Shown here: positions 34,772-42,566 of the stretch, in pieces
Numbering within the stretch: the stretch's first letter is position 1
Layout of the letters: each line of letters begins with the position of its first letter
Program-made: the position numbers and the translations under genes
Assembly (NCBI RefSeq): GCF_017916505.1
Contig: NZ_JAFMSZ010000002.1
Location: forward strand, 124,001-188,000
Direction of reading: 5' to 3'
Source of the DNA: Naasia sp. SYSU D00057
GTDB taxonomy: Bacteria > Actinomycetota > Actinomycetes > Actinomycetales > Microbacteriaceae
DNA length: 64,000 nucleotides
The notes under the pieces: generated by a model
What the model saw: only the letters and a program-made list of their open reading frames with translations
Told to the model about the DNA's origin: nothing
Database searches by the model: none

Positions 34772-35397
34772 CGCCCGCTCGCGCACTGCTCGCGGAGAAC
34801 CCGATCGTTCCGGTCGTCGTGCTCGACGACGCGGCGAACGCCCCGGAACTCGTCGCCGCGCTGGCGGCAGGCGGCATCCGCTGCGCCGAGTTCACGCTGC
34901 GCACTCCCGCCGGCCTCGGCGCCATCGCCGCAGTCGCCGGCACGGCGGACTTCGCGGTCGGCGCCGGGACCGTGCTCTCCCTGGACGACCTCGAGCGCTC
35001 GGTCGACGCCGGTGCCACGTTCCTCGTCAGCCCGGGCTTCGACGACGAGCTCGTCGAGCGGGCGATGGAGCGCGGCGTCGCCGTCCTCCCGGGGGTCGCG
35101 ACCGGCACGGAGGTGCAGCGGGCCGCGAAGGCGGGCCTCGACACCGTCAAGTTCTTCCCGGCGGACCGCCTGGGCGGCCTGCCCACGATCGCGGCGCTCG
35201 CCGCACCGTTCGTCGGGATGGGGTTCGTGCCGAGCGGCGGGGTCACCGGCGCCAACGCGCCGGAGTACCTCGCCCATCCCGCGGTGCCCGCCGTGAGCGG
35301 AAGCTGGATGGCGCCCCGCTCGCTCATCGGGTCGGGCGACTTCGAGGCGATCGAGCGCCTCAGCAGCGAGGCCGTCGTCGCGATCGGACGGGCATGA
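34768..35397 (+). CDS. KDPG/KHG-type 2-keto-3-deoxy-6-phosphonate aldolase
   Basis: 209 aa, class I aldolase. Schiff-base lysine K128 in TVKFFPAD; E41 in AEFTLRTP; phosphate loop at VPSGGV. Splits a 6-phospho 2-keto-3-deoxy acid into pyruvate and a triose phosphate. ATGA overlaps with both neighbours, and the kinase that would make its substrate follows directly. Confidence 0.92.
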   Translation: MTPARALLAENPIVPVVVLDDAANAPELVAALAAGGIRCAEFTLRTPAGLGAIAAVAGTADFAVGAGTVLSLDDLERSVDAGATFLVSPGFDDELVERAMERGVAVLPGVATGTEVQRAAKAGLDTVKFFPADRLGGLPTIAALAAPFVGMGFVPSGGVTGANAPEYLAHPAVPAVSGSWMAPRSLIGSGDFEAIERLSSEAVVAIGRA

Positions 35398-36338
35398 GCG
35401 GCGGGCTGGTCACCCTCGGGGAGACGATGGCGCTGTTCCGCCCGACCGGGATCGGCTCGCTCGCGCACGAGAGCGAATTCCGGCTCGCGATCGGCGGCGC
35501 CGAGAGCAATGTCGCGATCGGCGTCGCGCGCCTCGGCGGCACGGCGGCCTGGATCGGCCGCGTGGGCGCCGACAGCCTGGGCGAGCGCGTGTCCCGCGAG
35601 CTGCGCGCCGAGCGCGTCGACGCGCGTGTCGTCGTGGATGGAGGCGCGCGCACCGGCCTGATGATCAAGGAGCGGCGCACCCCTGACCACACCGGGGTCC
35701 TCTACTACCGAGCGGGCAGCGCCGGCAGCCGGATCTCCCCCGACGACCTGGATGGCGCGCTCATCCGCGCCGCCGGCGTGCTGCACATCACCGGCATCAC
35801 GCCGGCGCTGTCCACGAGCGCGGCCGGTGCCGTGTTCGCCGCGGTCGACCTCGCCGACGAGGCGGGCGTCCCGGTGTCGTTCGACGTGAACCACCGCGCG
35901 ACGCTCTGGTCCGCCGCCGAGGCCGTCCCGGTGTACCAGGAACTGGCGCGGCGGGCCGACCTCGTGTTCGCGGGCGAGGACGAGGCGGCGATGCTGGTCG
36001 GCAACGGGCCGCCGGCCGACCTGGCTGCTCGGATCGCCGCTCTCGGGCCGGGTCAGGTCCTCATCAAGCGGGGTGCCGAGGGATGCTTCGCCCTCATCGA
36101 CGGCGTCGCGCACGAGGTGGCCGCGCGGACGGTCTCCGTCGTCGACACGGTCGGTGCAGGAGACGCCTTCGTCGCGGGGTATCTCGCGGAGCTGCTGGCC
36201 GGCGAGCCGGCCGCAGCGCGACTCGCGACGGCGGTGGCGGCGGGCGCCTTCGCCTGCCTGGGCCCGGGCGACTGGGAGAGCCTCCCCCGCCGAGCCGACC
36301 TCGCGATGCTCGACCGCACGGATCCGGTCACTCGCTAG
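35394..36338 (+). CDS. PfkB family sugar kinase, probable 2-keto-3-deoxygluconate kinase
   Basis: 314 aa ribokinase fold. N-terminal GG motif region (FRLAIGGAESNVAIGVARLGG), C-terminal anion-hole motif DTVGAGDAFVAGY with the catalytic Asp. YYRAGSAGSRISPDDLD matches KDG kinases. With the aldolase it forms the lower half of an Entner-Doudoroff-like route to pyruvate and glyceraldehyde 3-phosphate (or the deoxy equivalent). Last gene of the operon. Confidence 0.9.
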   Translation: MSGGLVTLGETMALFRPTGIGSLAHESEFRLAIGGAESNVAIGVARLGGTAAWIGRVGADSLGERVSRELRAERVDARVVVDGGARTGLMIKERRTPDHTGVLYYRAGSAGSRISPDDLDGALIRAAGVLHITGITPALSTSAAGAVFAAVDLADEAGVPVSFDVNHRATLWSAAEAVPVYQELARRADLVFAGEDEAAMLVGNGPPADLAARIAALGPGQVLIKRGAEGCFALIDGVAHEVAARTVSVVDTVGAGDAFVAGYLAELLAGEPAAARLATAVAAGAFACLGPGDWESLPRRADLAMLDRTDPVTR

Positions 36339-36357
36339 CGCCTGCTCTCCCTCGGAG

Positions 36358-36465
36358 CCGCCGCCGACGGCTGACGCAGCCGGTGCGAGCGCAGCCCCTC
36401 CCGCGCCCGAGTTGCCACTTTCCGCCCCTATTTCAGGCGGATGGGGACGAAAAGTGGCATCTCGG
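36358..36465. repeat. Island-edge palindromic repeat, copy 2
   Basis: CGCCGACGGCTGACGCAGCC, then a hairpin at 36407-36465 with arms CCGAGTTGCCACTTTCCGCC and the pairing GGGGACGAAAAGTGGCATCTCGG around a TTTCAGGCGGAT loop. Same orientation as copy 1 at 9470-9560, with an 11-nt longer gap between leading word and hairpin. It lies between the convergent kinase and pth genes, where it could also serve as a two-way terminator. Confidence 0.7.
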
Positions 36466-36474
36466 ACGGCCACG

Positions 36475-37053
36475 TTACGGGGAGTGGAACTTCTGCTGAG
36501 CCGCCGTCAGGCCCTCCGCCGCGATCTGCTGGACCGCGTCCGCGGCGTCGTCGAGCAGGGACGGCAGCACCTCGCGCTCGGCGGACGCGAAGTCCTTGAG
36601 CACGAAGTCGGCGGCCGGCTGGCGGCCGGGCGGGCGCCCGATCCCGACCCGGACGCGCACGAAGTCGGGGGTGCCGACCGCCGCGATGATGTCGCGGATG
36701 CCGTTGTGGCCGCCGTGTCCGCCGCCCGCCTTGAGCCGCACTGAGTCGAACGGGATGTCCAGCTCGTCGTGCACGACGATGAGGCGGTCCGGCTCGAGCG
36801 AGTAGAACGCGAGCAGCTGCGCGACCGGCGAGCCGGACACGTTCATGAACGTGTTCGGCTTCGCCAGCACGAGACGCGGCCCCGCCGGGAAGCTGCGCCC
36901 CTCGGCGACGGCCGCGTTCGTCTTGTGCGACTTGAACCGCGCGTCGATGCGGTCAGCGAGGGTGGCGAGCACCATCTGACCGACGTTGTGCCGGTTCCCG
37001 GAGTAGCCCGCCCCCGGATTGCCGAGTCCGACGACGAGCCAGGGATCCTCCAC
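36475..37053 (-). CDS. pth: Peptidyl-tRNA hydrolase
   Basis: 192 aa. Recycles peptidyl-tRNA dropped from ribosomes. GLGNPGAGYSGNRHNVG carries the conserved Asn and the catalytic His; PNTFMNVSG and VHDELDIPFDSVRLKAGGGHGGHNGIRD complete the active site. GTG start 8 nt after the rplY stop; both are usually cotranscribed in Actinobacteria. Confidence 0.97.
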   Translation of the reverse strand: MEDPWLVVGLGNPGAGYSGNRHNVGQMVLATLADRIDARFKSHKTNAAVAEGRSFPAGPRLVLAKPNTFMNVSGSPVAQLLAFYSLEPDRLIVVHDELDIPFDSVRLKAGGGHGGHNGIRDIIAAVGTPDFVRVRVGIGRPPGRQPAADFVLKDFASAEREVLPSLLDDAADAVQQIAAEGLTAAQQKFHSP

Positions 37054-37061
37054 AGGAAGGG

Positions 37062-37670
37062 TCAGCCGTTGTCGGCCGCGGTGTCGGCGTCGGCGGCGGG
37101 CTCGGCGGCCGGCTCCTCGGACTCGCCGAGGTCGGCGGCGGTCGCCGCGCCGATCGCGATGACCAGCATCTCCGGGTCGGAGACGAGCTTGGTGCCCTGC
37201 GGCAGGGTGAGCTGCGCCGCGGTGATGTGCGTGCCCTCGGTGAGGCCGTCGACGCTCACGGTGACGCGCTCGGGGATGTGGGTGGCCTCGGCGTCCAGCG
37301 TGACCGTGGTCGCGTCCTGCGCGACGACGACGTCGCCGGCGGGCTCGCCCTCGACGTGCACCGGGACCTCGACGTGCACGCGCTCGCCGCTGCGGACGAC
37401 GACGAGGTCGAGGTGCTCGATGATCTGGCGCACCGGGTCCTTCTGCACGTCCTTGACGAGGGCGAGCTGGGTGCGGCCCTCGATGTCGAGCTCGAGCAGC
37501 GCGTTCGCGCGGCGGATGACGAGCGACACCTCGTGGCCGGGCAGCGACACGTGCTGCGGCTCGGCGCCGTGGCCGTAGATGACGGCGGGGATCTTGCCGG
37601 CGGCACGGAGCTTGCGCGCCGCGCCCTTGCCGAAGCTGCTGCGGGTCTCGGCCTTGATCTGGTCGGCCAT
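37062..37670 (-). CDS. rplY: Ribosomal protein bL25, long (CTC) form
   Basis: 202 aa. 5S-rRNA-binding domain at residues 1-95 (RKLRAAGKIPAVIYGHG, then HLDLVVV) and the C-terminal beta domain of CTC proteins, ending in an Ala/Glu/Asp-rich acidic tail. RBS GGAGAG before the ATG at 37670. Directly upstream of pth. Confidence 0.96.
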   Translation of the reverse strand: MADQIKAETRSSFGKGAARKLRAAGKIPAVIYGHGAEPQHVSLPGHEVSLVIRRANALLELDIEGRTQLALVKDVQKDPVRQIIEHLDLVVVRSGERVHVEVPVHVEGEPAGDVVVAQDATTVTLDAEATHIPERVTVSVDGLTEGTHITAAQLTLPQGTKLVSDPEMLVIAIGAATAADLGESEEPAAEPAADADTAADNG

Positions 37671-37791
37671 TGTGCTCTCCTCGCGGGCCTTACGGCCCAG
37701 TCTCGATTCGGGCGCATGGCCCGGGGTTTGTGGGTCAACTCGTGCGCGCAGCGCGTGAGGACAAGCCGGAGCCATCCACCGCGTCGATCAC

Positions 37792-37808
37792 GGATGCGGG
37801 TCGCATCC
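37792..37808 (-). terminator. Small hairpin downstream of gntK
   Basis: Perfect 7-bp stem GGATGCG/CGCATCC with a 3-nt loop, 24 nt after the gntK stop. No T-tract, so termination is only possible. Confidence 0.3.
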
Positions 37809-37832
37809 CTCGCCGAAGTCCAGCCAGCGAGT

Positions 37833-38354
37833 TTAGCGCACCCCCGCGAGCGCGGCGACCGCGGCCCCCGTCAACTCCTTCGGGGTGTGCACGACGTCGA
37901 GGACGACGCCCTGCTCGTCGTCCTGCAGCGGCTCGAGGGTCGCGAGCTGCGAGTCGAGGAGCGTGGTGGGCATGAAGTGCCCCTTCCGCGCACCCAGCCG
38001 GCTGGCGAGCAGCTCCTTCGTGCCGTGCAGGTGCACGAAGAACACGGGACCGGCGGCCGCGTCGCGGAGGGCGTCGCGATAGACGCGGCGCAGCGCGGAG
38101 CAGGCGACCACGATGGAGCGCCCGCCGTCGGTCTCGGCCTTCATGGCGGCGCCGACGATCGCGAGCCACGGCCAGCGGTCCTCGTCGGTCAGCGGCGTGC
38201 CGCCGGCCATCTTCTCCTTGTTGGCGGCGGGGTGCAGGTCGTCGGCGTCGAGGAAGTCGACCTGGAGCTCGCCTGCGAGCGCCTCCCCGACGGTCGACTT
38301 GCCGCAGCCGGAGACTCCCATGACGACGATCGCGAGCGGCTCCACGGCTTCCAC
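37833..38354 (-). CDS. gntK: Gluconokinase
   Basis: 173 aa, GntK family. P-loop VVMGVSGCGKSTVGEAL (residues about 10-26), then DADDLHPAANKEKMAGGTPLTDEDRWPWL, the diagnostic gluconate kinase stretch. Phosphorylates gluconate to 6-phosphogluconate, the substrate of Gnd encoded 2 kb away. GTG start. Confidence 0.94.
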   Translation of the reverse strand: MEAVEPLAIVVMGVSGCGKSTVGEALAGELQVDFLDADDLHPAANKEKMAGGTPLTDEDRWPWLAIVGAAMKAETDGGRSIVVACSALRRVYRDALRDAAAGPVFFVHLHGTKELLASRLGARKGHFMPTTLLDSQLATLEPLQDDEQGVVLDVVHTPKELTGAAVAALAGVR

Positions 38355-38405
38355 CCTAGGAGGAAGGGGCGCCCGCCGCCGGATCGCGGCGGCGGGCGCC
38401 GCGGT

Positions 38406-39449
38406 TCAGGCGGCGGACCAGCCGCCGTCGGAGGGGAGGATCGCGCCGCTGACGTTCACGCCGTCGTCGCTCAGCAGGAACGTGATCGACGCGGCGAGCT
38501 GCTCGGGCAGCACGGGGGTGGGCAGCACGGCCATCGCGCGCTGCACGCGCTCGGCGCCGAGCTCCGACGCGAACTTCGCCTCGATGTTGGTGATGACCGG
38601 TCCCGGGGCGACGGCGTTGACGCGGATGCCGCTCGGCCCGTACATGAAGGCGCTGCTCTTGGTGAGACCGACGACGGCGTGCTTCGAGGCGGTGTAGGCC
38701 GCGCCGGCGGCGGAGCCGCGCAGGCCGGCCTCGGACGCGACGTTGACGATGGATCCCGCGCCGCGCGCGAGCATGCCGGGCACGACCGCCCTCATCAGCT
38801 TCATGGTCCCCGTGACGTTGACCGAGAAGACGCGCTGCCAGACGGCATCCGACACCTCGTGCACAGGCGTCATGTCGTCCATGATCCCGGCGACGTTCGC
38901 GAGCCCGTCCACCTGCCCGCCGGCCGCCTCGAGGATCGCGGCGACGGAGTCGTCGTCGGTGATGTCGCCCGCGACGGGGACGATGTCCGCGCCGGGCTGC
39001 GAGCCGGCGAACTCGTCGAGGCGCTCCTGGGAGATGTCGACCGCGATGACGCGGCCGCCCTCGCGGGCGATCCGGGAGGCGGTGGCCCGCCCGATGCCGG
39101 AGCCGGCGCCGGTCACGATGACGGTCCTCCCCGCGAAGCGGCCGTTCGTCACCTGTTCCTGCCACTGTGCGACCGGAGCGGTGACGCCCTCCTCGGTGTT
39201 CTGCCCGTCCTCGGGCTCGCCGTCGACGCCGCCCTCGGCGCGGACGCGCGCGACGAGCCCGTCGACCATCTCGTCACTCATGGCGCCGCCGCTCATCGCA
39301 ACCAACTGCTTGAGGGGAAGGCCCCGGACGGGCGTGAGGGCGGCGGGCGTCTGGCCGGCCTGGGCGAGGAGCTCGCCGATGATCGGGCCGCCGACGGGGT
39401 GGTCGAGCCACGCGCCGATCGAGGAGTCGCGGGTGAGGGTGTGAGCCAT
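38406..39449 (-). CDS. Short-chain dehydrogenase with N-terminal extension domain
   Basis: 347 aa, about 100 longer than a classical SDR. The C-terminal 245 residues hold GAGSGIGR, NVAG, YTASKHAVVGL and PSDGGWSA. The N-terminal 70 residues (SIGAWLDHPVGGPIIGELL, then PLKQLVAMSGGAMSDEMVD) form a separate helical module, joined by an acidic Gly/Asp/Glu linker. I recall similar modules as tails of actinobacterial glycosidases. Divergent from the TetR gene at 39504 across a palindromic operator, hence probably repressed by it. Substrate unknown. Confidence 0.82.
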   Translation of the reverse strand: MAHTLTRDSSIGAWLDHPVGGPIIGELLAQAGQTPAALTPVRGLPLKQLVAMSGGAMSDEMVDGLVARVRAEGGVDGEPEDGQNTEEGVTAPVAQWQEQVTNGRFAGRTVIVTGAGSGIGRATASRIAREGGRVIAVDISQERLDEFAGSQPGADIVPVAGDITDDDSVAAILEAAGGQVDGLANVAGIMDDMTPVHEVSDAVWQRVFSVNVTGTMKLMRAVVPGMLARGAGSIVNVASEAGLRGSAAGAAYTASKHAVVGLTKSSAFMYGPSGIRVNAVAPGPVITNIEAKFASELGAERVQRAMAVLPTPVLPEQLAASITFLLSDDGVNVSGAILPSDGGWSAA

Positions 39450-39466
39450 GAATGCCTCCATCGAGA

Positions 39467-39497
39467 TTGACCGGACAACCTTGTCCGGTTCTACGCT
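39467..39497 (+). promoter_or_regulatory. TetR promoter with perfect 20-bp operator palindrome
   Basis: ACCGGACAA-CC-TTGTCCGGT (39470-39489), 9-bp perfect arms. It sits between a TTGACC (39467-39472) and a TACGCT box (39492-39497) whose 6-nt gap to the GTG at 39504 suggests a leaderless tetR message. It is also 20 nt upstream of the divergent SDR start, so one bound repressor would shut both genes. Confidence 0.7.
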
Positions 39498-39503
39498 ATA
39501 CCG

Positions 39504-40058
39504 GTGCCGGATGCCCCGAGAGTGAACCGAGGTCCGAGCGCCGGACCCGAGAACCGGCGGGCCCTTCTCGCCGCGGCTCGGGAGGTGTTCGCCGAATCCG
39601 GCTATTCGGCGCCCCTCAGCGCGGTCGCCCGGCGAGCCGGCGTCGGGCAGGGCAGCCTGTACCGCCACTTCCCCGACCGAATCGCCCTCGCGGCGGCCGT
39701 CTTCGAGGACAATCTCGGCGAGCTCGAGGACGTCGCCGCGTCTCCGGACGCCACGCTCGACGACCTGCTCGACCGTGCGGCGGAGCAGGCGTCCGTCGGG
39801 GCCGCGTTCTTCGACCTGGTGAGCGGCCATCGGCACGATCCCCGCGTCGAGGCGCTGGGGAACCGCGTGCGCCGGGTCGCCACCGCGCTTCTCGAGCGCG
39901 ATCGTGAGGCAGGCCGGATCTCGCCCGCGGTGACCGCGGAGGACGTCGAGCTCGCGCTCTTCATGATCGCGAGCGCCCTCGCGCGATCGGAGGCCGCCGA
40001 GCGACCGGCCGTCGCCGCCCGAGCGCGCGCGATCCTGCACGCGGCCTTCCGGCTCTGA
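39504..40058 (+). CDS. TetR family transcriptional regulator
   Basis: 184 aa. Helix-turn-helix with SAVARRAGVGQGSLYRHFPDR (residues about 38-58). The C-terminal domain shows AEQASVGAAFFDLVSGHRHD, seen in the TetR_C SbtR-like group. GTG start placed by the leaderless promoter. Probable autorepressor and repressor of the divergent SDR at 38406. Confidence 0.88.
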   Translation: MPDAPRVNRGPSAGPENRRALLAAAREVFAESGYSAPLSAVARRAGVGQGSLYRHFPDRIALAAAVFEDNLGELEDVAASPDATLDDLLDRAAEQASVGAAFFDLVSGHRHDPRVEALGNRVRRVATALLERDREAGRISPAVTAEDVELALFMIASALARSEAAERPAVAARARAILHAAFRL

Positions 40059-40190
40059 CGGCTCCGACGGCGGGAGGAACCAGCTCGGCTGCAGGCGTTC
40101 CCGACCGCGGTGTCCCGTGGCGTCACGGGCCCCCGGCGATCGCGGCGCGGCGGCTACGCTCGGAACGCTCGCGAAATCGAAGGAGACGAC

Positions 40191-41645
40191 GTGTCGGACA
40201 CGGCAGCAAAGGCGAACATCGGCGTGGTCGGACTGGCGGTGATGGGCTCGAACCTCGCCCGGAACCTCGCCAGCCGCGAAGGCAACACCGTGGCGGTGTA
40301 CAACCGGACGTGGGAGCGGACCGAGGGTGTGGTCGAGCACTTCCCCGAGGCCGGCTTCCTCCCTTCGAAGACGATCGAGGAGTTCGCCGCCTCGCTGCAG
40401 AAGCCGCGCGCGGCGATCATCATGGTCAAGGCCGGTCGCCCCACCGACGCGGTGATCGACGAGCTGACCCGCGTGTTCGAGCCGGGCGACATCATTGTCG
40501 ACGGCGGCAACGCGCTCTTCACCGACACCATCCGTCGCGAGAAGGCGGTGCGCGAGACGGGCATCAACTTCGTCGGAGCCGGCATCTCGGGCGGCGAGGA
40601 GGGCGCCCTCAAGGGGCCGTCGATCATGCCCGGCGGCAGCGCCGAGGCGTGGGAGACGCTCGGCCCGATCTTCAAGTCCATCGCCGCGATCGCCGAGGGC
40701 GAGCCGTGCGTGACGCACGTCGGCACCGACGGCGCCGGCCACTTCGTGAAGATGATCCACAACGGCATCGAGTACGCCGACATGCAGCTGATCGGCGAGG
40801 CGTACGACCTCATCCGCCGCGGCACCGGCAAGAGCCCCGCCGAGATCGCCGACATCTTCGCCGAGTGGAACCGCGGCGAGCTCGAGAGCTACCTCATCGA
40901 GATCACGGCCGAGGTGCTCCGCCAGGTCGACGCCGAGACCGGCAAGCCGCTCGTCGACGTGATCGTCGACCAGGCCGGCGCCAAGGGCACCGGCGCCTGG
41001 ACCGTTCAGACCGCCCTCGACCTCGGCATCCCGGTGTCCGGCATCGCCGAGGCCGTCTTCGCCCGCTCGCTCTCGTCGAAGCCCGCCCAGCGCGCCGCCG
41101 CCGCGGATCTGCCGGGCCCCGCCGAGGAGTGGACGGTCGACGACCCCGAGGGATTCATCGAGGACGTGCGCCGCGCGCTCTACGCGTCGAAGATCATCGC
41201 CTACTCGCAGGGCTTCGACGAGATCGTCGCCGGCGCCGAGCAGTACGGCTGGGACATCCAGAAGGGCGACATCGCGAAGATCTGGCGCGGCGGCTGCATC
41301 ATCCGCGCGCAGTTCCTCAACCGCATCACCGACGCGTACGCCGAGGACCCGGGCCTCGTCGCCCTGCTCACCGCCCCCTACTTCCGGGAGGCGCTCACCG
41401 GCGCCGAGGCCGCGTGGCGCCGCGTCGTCATCGCCGCGGTGCAGGGCGGCATCCCCGCGCCCGCGTTCTCGTCGTCGCTCGCCTACTACGACGGCCTCCG
41501 CGCCGACCGCCTGCCGGCTGCGCTCATCCAGGGCCAGCGCGACTTCTTCGGCGCGCACACCTACAGGCGCGTCGACAAGGAGGGCACGTTCCACACCCTC
41601 TGGAGCGGCGACCGCACCGAGGTCGCGGCGACCGACAGCCACTGA
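40191..41645 (+). CDS. gnd: 6-phosphogluconate dehydrogenase, decarboxylating
   Basis: 484 aa, the long homodimeric form. GVVGLAVMGSNLARNLA binds the cofactor; NRT after beta-2 favours NADP+. GISGGEEGALKGPSIMPGG holds the substrate loop, and HFVKMIHNGIEYADMQLIGE the catalytic Lys and phosphate-binding region. Makes ribulose 5-phosphate, CO2 and NADPH. GTG start behind AAGGAG. Functionally paired with gntK. Confidence 0.97.
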   Translation: MSDTAAKANIGVVGLAVMGSNLARNLASREGNTVAVYNRTWERTEGVVEHFPEAGFLPSKTIEEFAASLQKPRAAIIMVKAGRPTDAVIDELTRVFEPGDIIVDGGNALFTDTIRREKAVRETGINFVGAGISGGEEGALKGPSIMPGGSAEAWETLGPIFKSIAAIAEGEPCVTHVGTDGAGHFVKMIHNGIEYADMQLIGEAYDLIRRGTGKSPAEIADIFAEWNRGELESYLIEITAEVLRQVDAETGKPLVDVIVDQAGAKGTGAWTVQTALDLGIPVSGIAEAVFARSLSSKPAQRAAAADLPGPAEEWTVDDPEGFIEDVRRALYASKIIAYSQGFDEIVAGAEQYGWDIQKGDIAKIWRGGCIIRAQFLNRITDAYAEDPGLVALLTAPYFREALTGAEAAWRRVVIAAVQGGIPAPAFSSSLAYYDGLRADRLPAALIQGQRDFFGAHTYRRVDKEGTFHTLWSGDRTEVAATDSH

Positions 41646-42397
41646 TGAACGACCTCGCCGGGCAGGTCGCCGTCGTCACGGGCGCCTCCCGCGGCATCGG
41701 CCGCGGGGTGGCGCTCGCCCTCGCCGCTGCGGGGGCGACCGTGGCGGCGACGGCCCGCTCGGCCGAGGACCTCGAGTCCCTCGAGGCGGAGGCGAGCGCC
41801 GCGGGCGGGCGCATCGTCACGGTGACCGCCGATCTGGCCGACGTCGGATCGATCCGCGAAGCCTTCGACCGCATCGGGCGCGACCTCGGCCGCGTCGACA
41901 TCCTCGTCGGCAACGCCGGGCTCGGCTTCAACCACGACGCGCTCGACATCACCGAGGACGACTGGGACGGCATGATGGCCGTCAACCTCAAGGGCCTCTT
42001 CTTCGCGTCGCAGGCGGCCGCCCGGCTGATGGCGGAGCGCGGCTACGGGCGCATCGTGCACATGAGCTCGCAGGCGGGGCTCGTCGGCATCCGCCGGCAC
42101 GCCGTCTACTCGGCGAGCAAGGGCGGCGTGAACATGCTCACCAAGGTGCTCGCCCTGGAGTGGGCGCCGCTCGGCATCACGGTCAACGCCATCGCGCCCA
42201 CCTACATCCGCACCCCGGGAACCGCCGAGCGGCTCGACCAGCCGGAGATCGCGGGAGACATCCTCGCGCGCATCCCGGTCGGCCGGTTCGGCACCATCGA
42301 CGATGTCTCGGCCGCTGTGCTCTACCTCGCGTCACCGGCCGCGGGCCTGGTGACGGGCACGATCCTCCCCCTCGACGGAGGCTGGACCGCTCAGTAG
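41645..42397 (+). CDS. Short-chain dehydrogenase (gluconate 5-dehydrogenase-like)
   Basis: 250 aa classical SDR: VVTGASRGIGRGVAL, NAG, HMSSQAGL (Ser) and YSASKGGVNML (Tyr, Lys). ARS after beta-2 suggests NADP(H). TGA of gnd and ATG overlap by one base (TGATG), so it is translationally coupled to gnd. A gluconate or keto-gluconate oxidoreductase role fits the neighbours; not proven. Confidence 0.83.
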   Translation: MNDLAGQVAVVTGASRGIGRGVALALAAAGATVAATARSAEDLESLEAEASAAGGRIVTVTADLADVGSIREAFDRIGRDLGRVDILVGNAGLGFNHDALDITEDDWDGMMAVNLKGLFFASQAAARLMAERGYGRIVHMSSQAGLVGIRRHAVYSASKGGVNMLTKVLALEWAPLGITVNAIAPTYIRTPGTAERLDQPEIAGDILARIPVGRFGTIDDVSAAVLYLASPAAGLVTGTILPLDGGWTAQ

Positions 42398-42412
42398 GGT
42401 CGCCTCCCCCCG

Positions 42413-42546
42413 GGTGATTGAGGAGCCGGCCGCGGCCGGCGTCTCGAAATCACGCGAGGTGTTCCGGGACGCAGCCACCGCGTAGTCGCGTCCACAGACA
42501 CGTCACGTGATTTCGAGACGCCCGCTGCGCGGGCTCCTCAATCACC
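42413..42546. repeat. 134-bp imperfect inverted repeat between convergent genes
   Basis: Left arm 42413-42454 starts GGTGATTGAGGAGCC and contains GTCTCGAAATCACG. Right arm 42506-42546 reads CGTGATTTCGAGACGCCCGC, then GGGCTCCTCAATCACC. Each arm has its own GC palindrome (GCCGGCCGCGGCCGGC; GCCCGCTGCGCGGGC). I recognise the TCGAGACG...GGCTCCTCA words as a dispersed intergenic repeat of Microbacteriaceae. It follows the SDR stop by 15 nt and precedes the prs stop by 20 nt, so it may end transcription from both sides. Confidence 0.75.
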
Positions 42547-42566
42547 GGGAAGCGGTTGAAACGAAC

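Noticed and set aside
9428-36474. Integrative element or prophage
   Set aside because: No integrase, recombinase, transposase, conjugation or phage gene and no tRNA at either edge; only the repeats and gene content suggest insertion.
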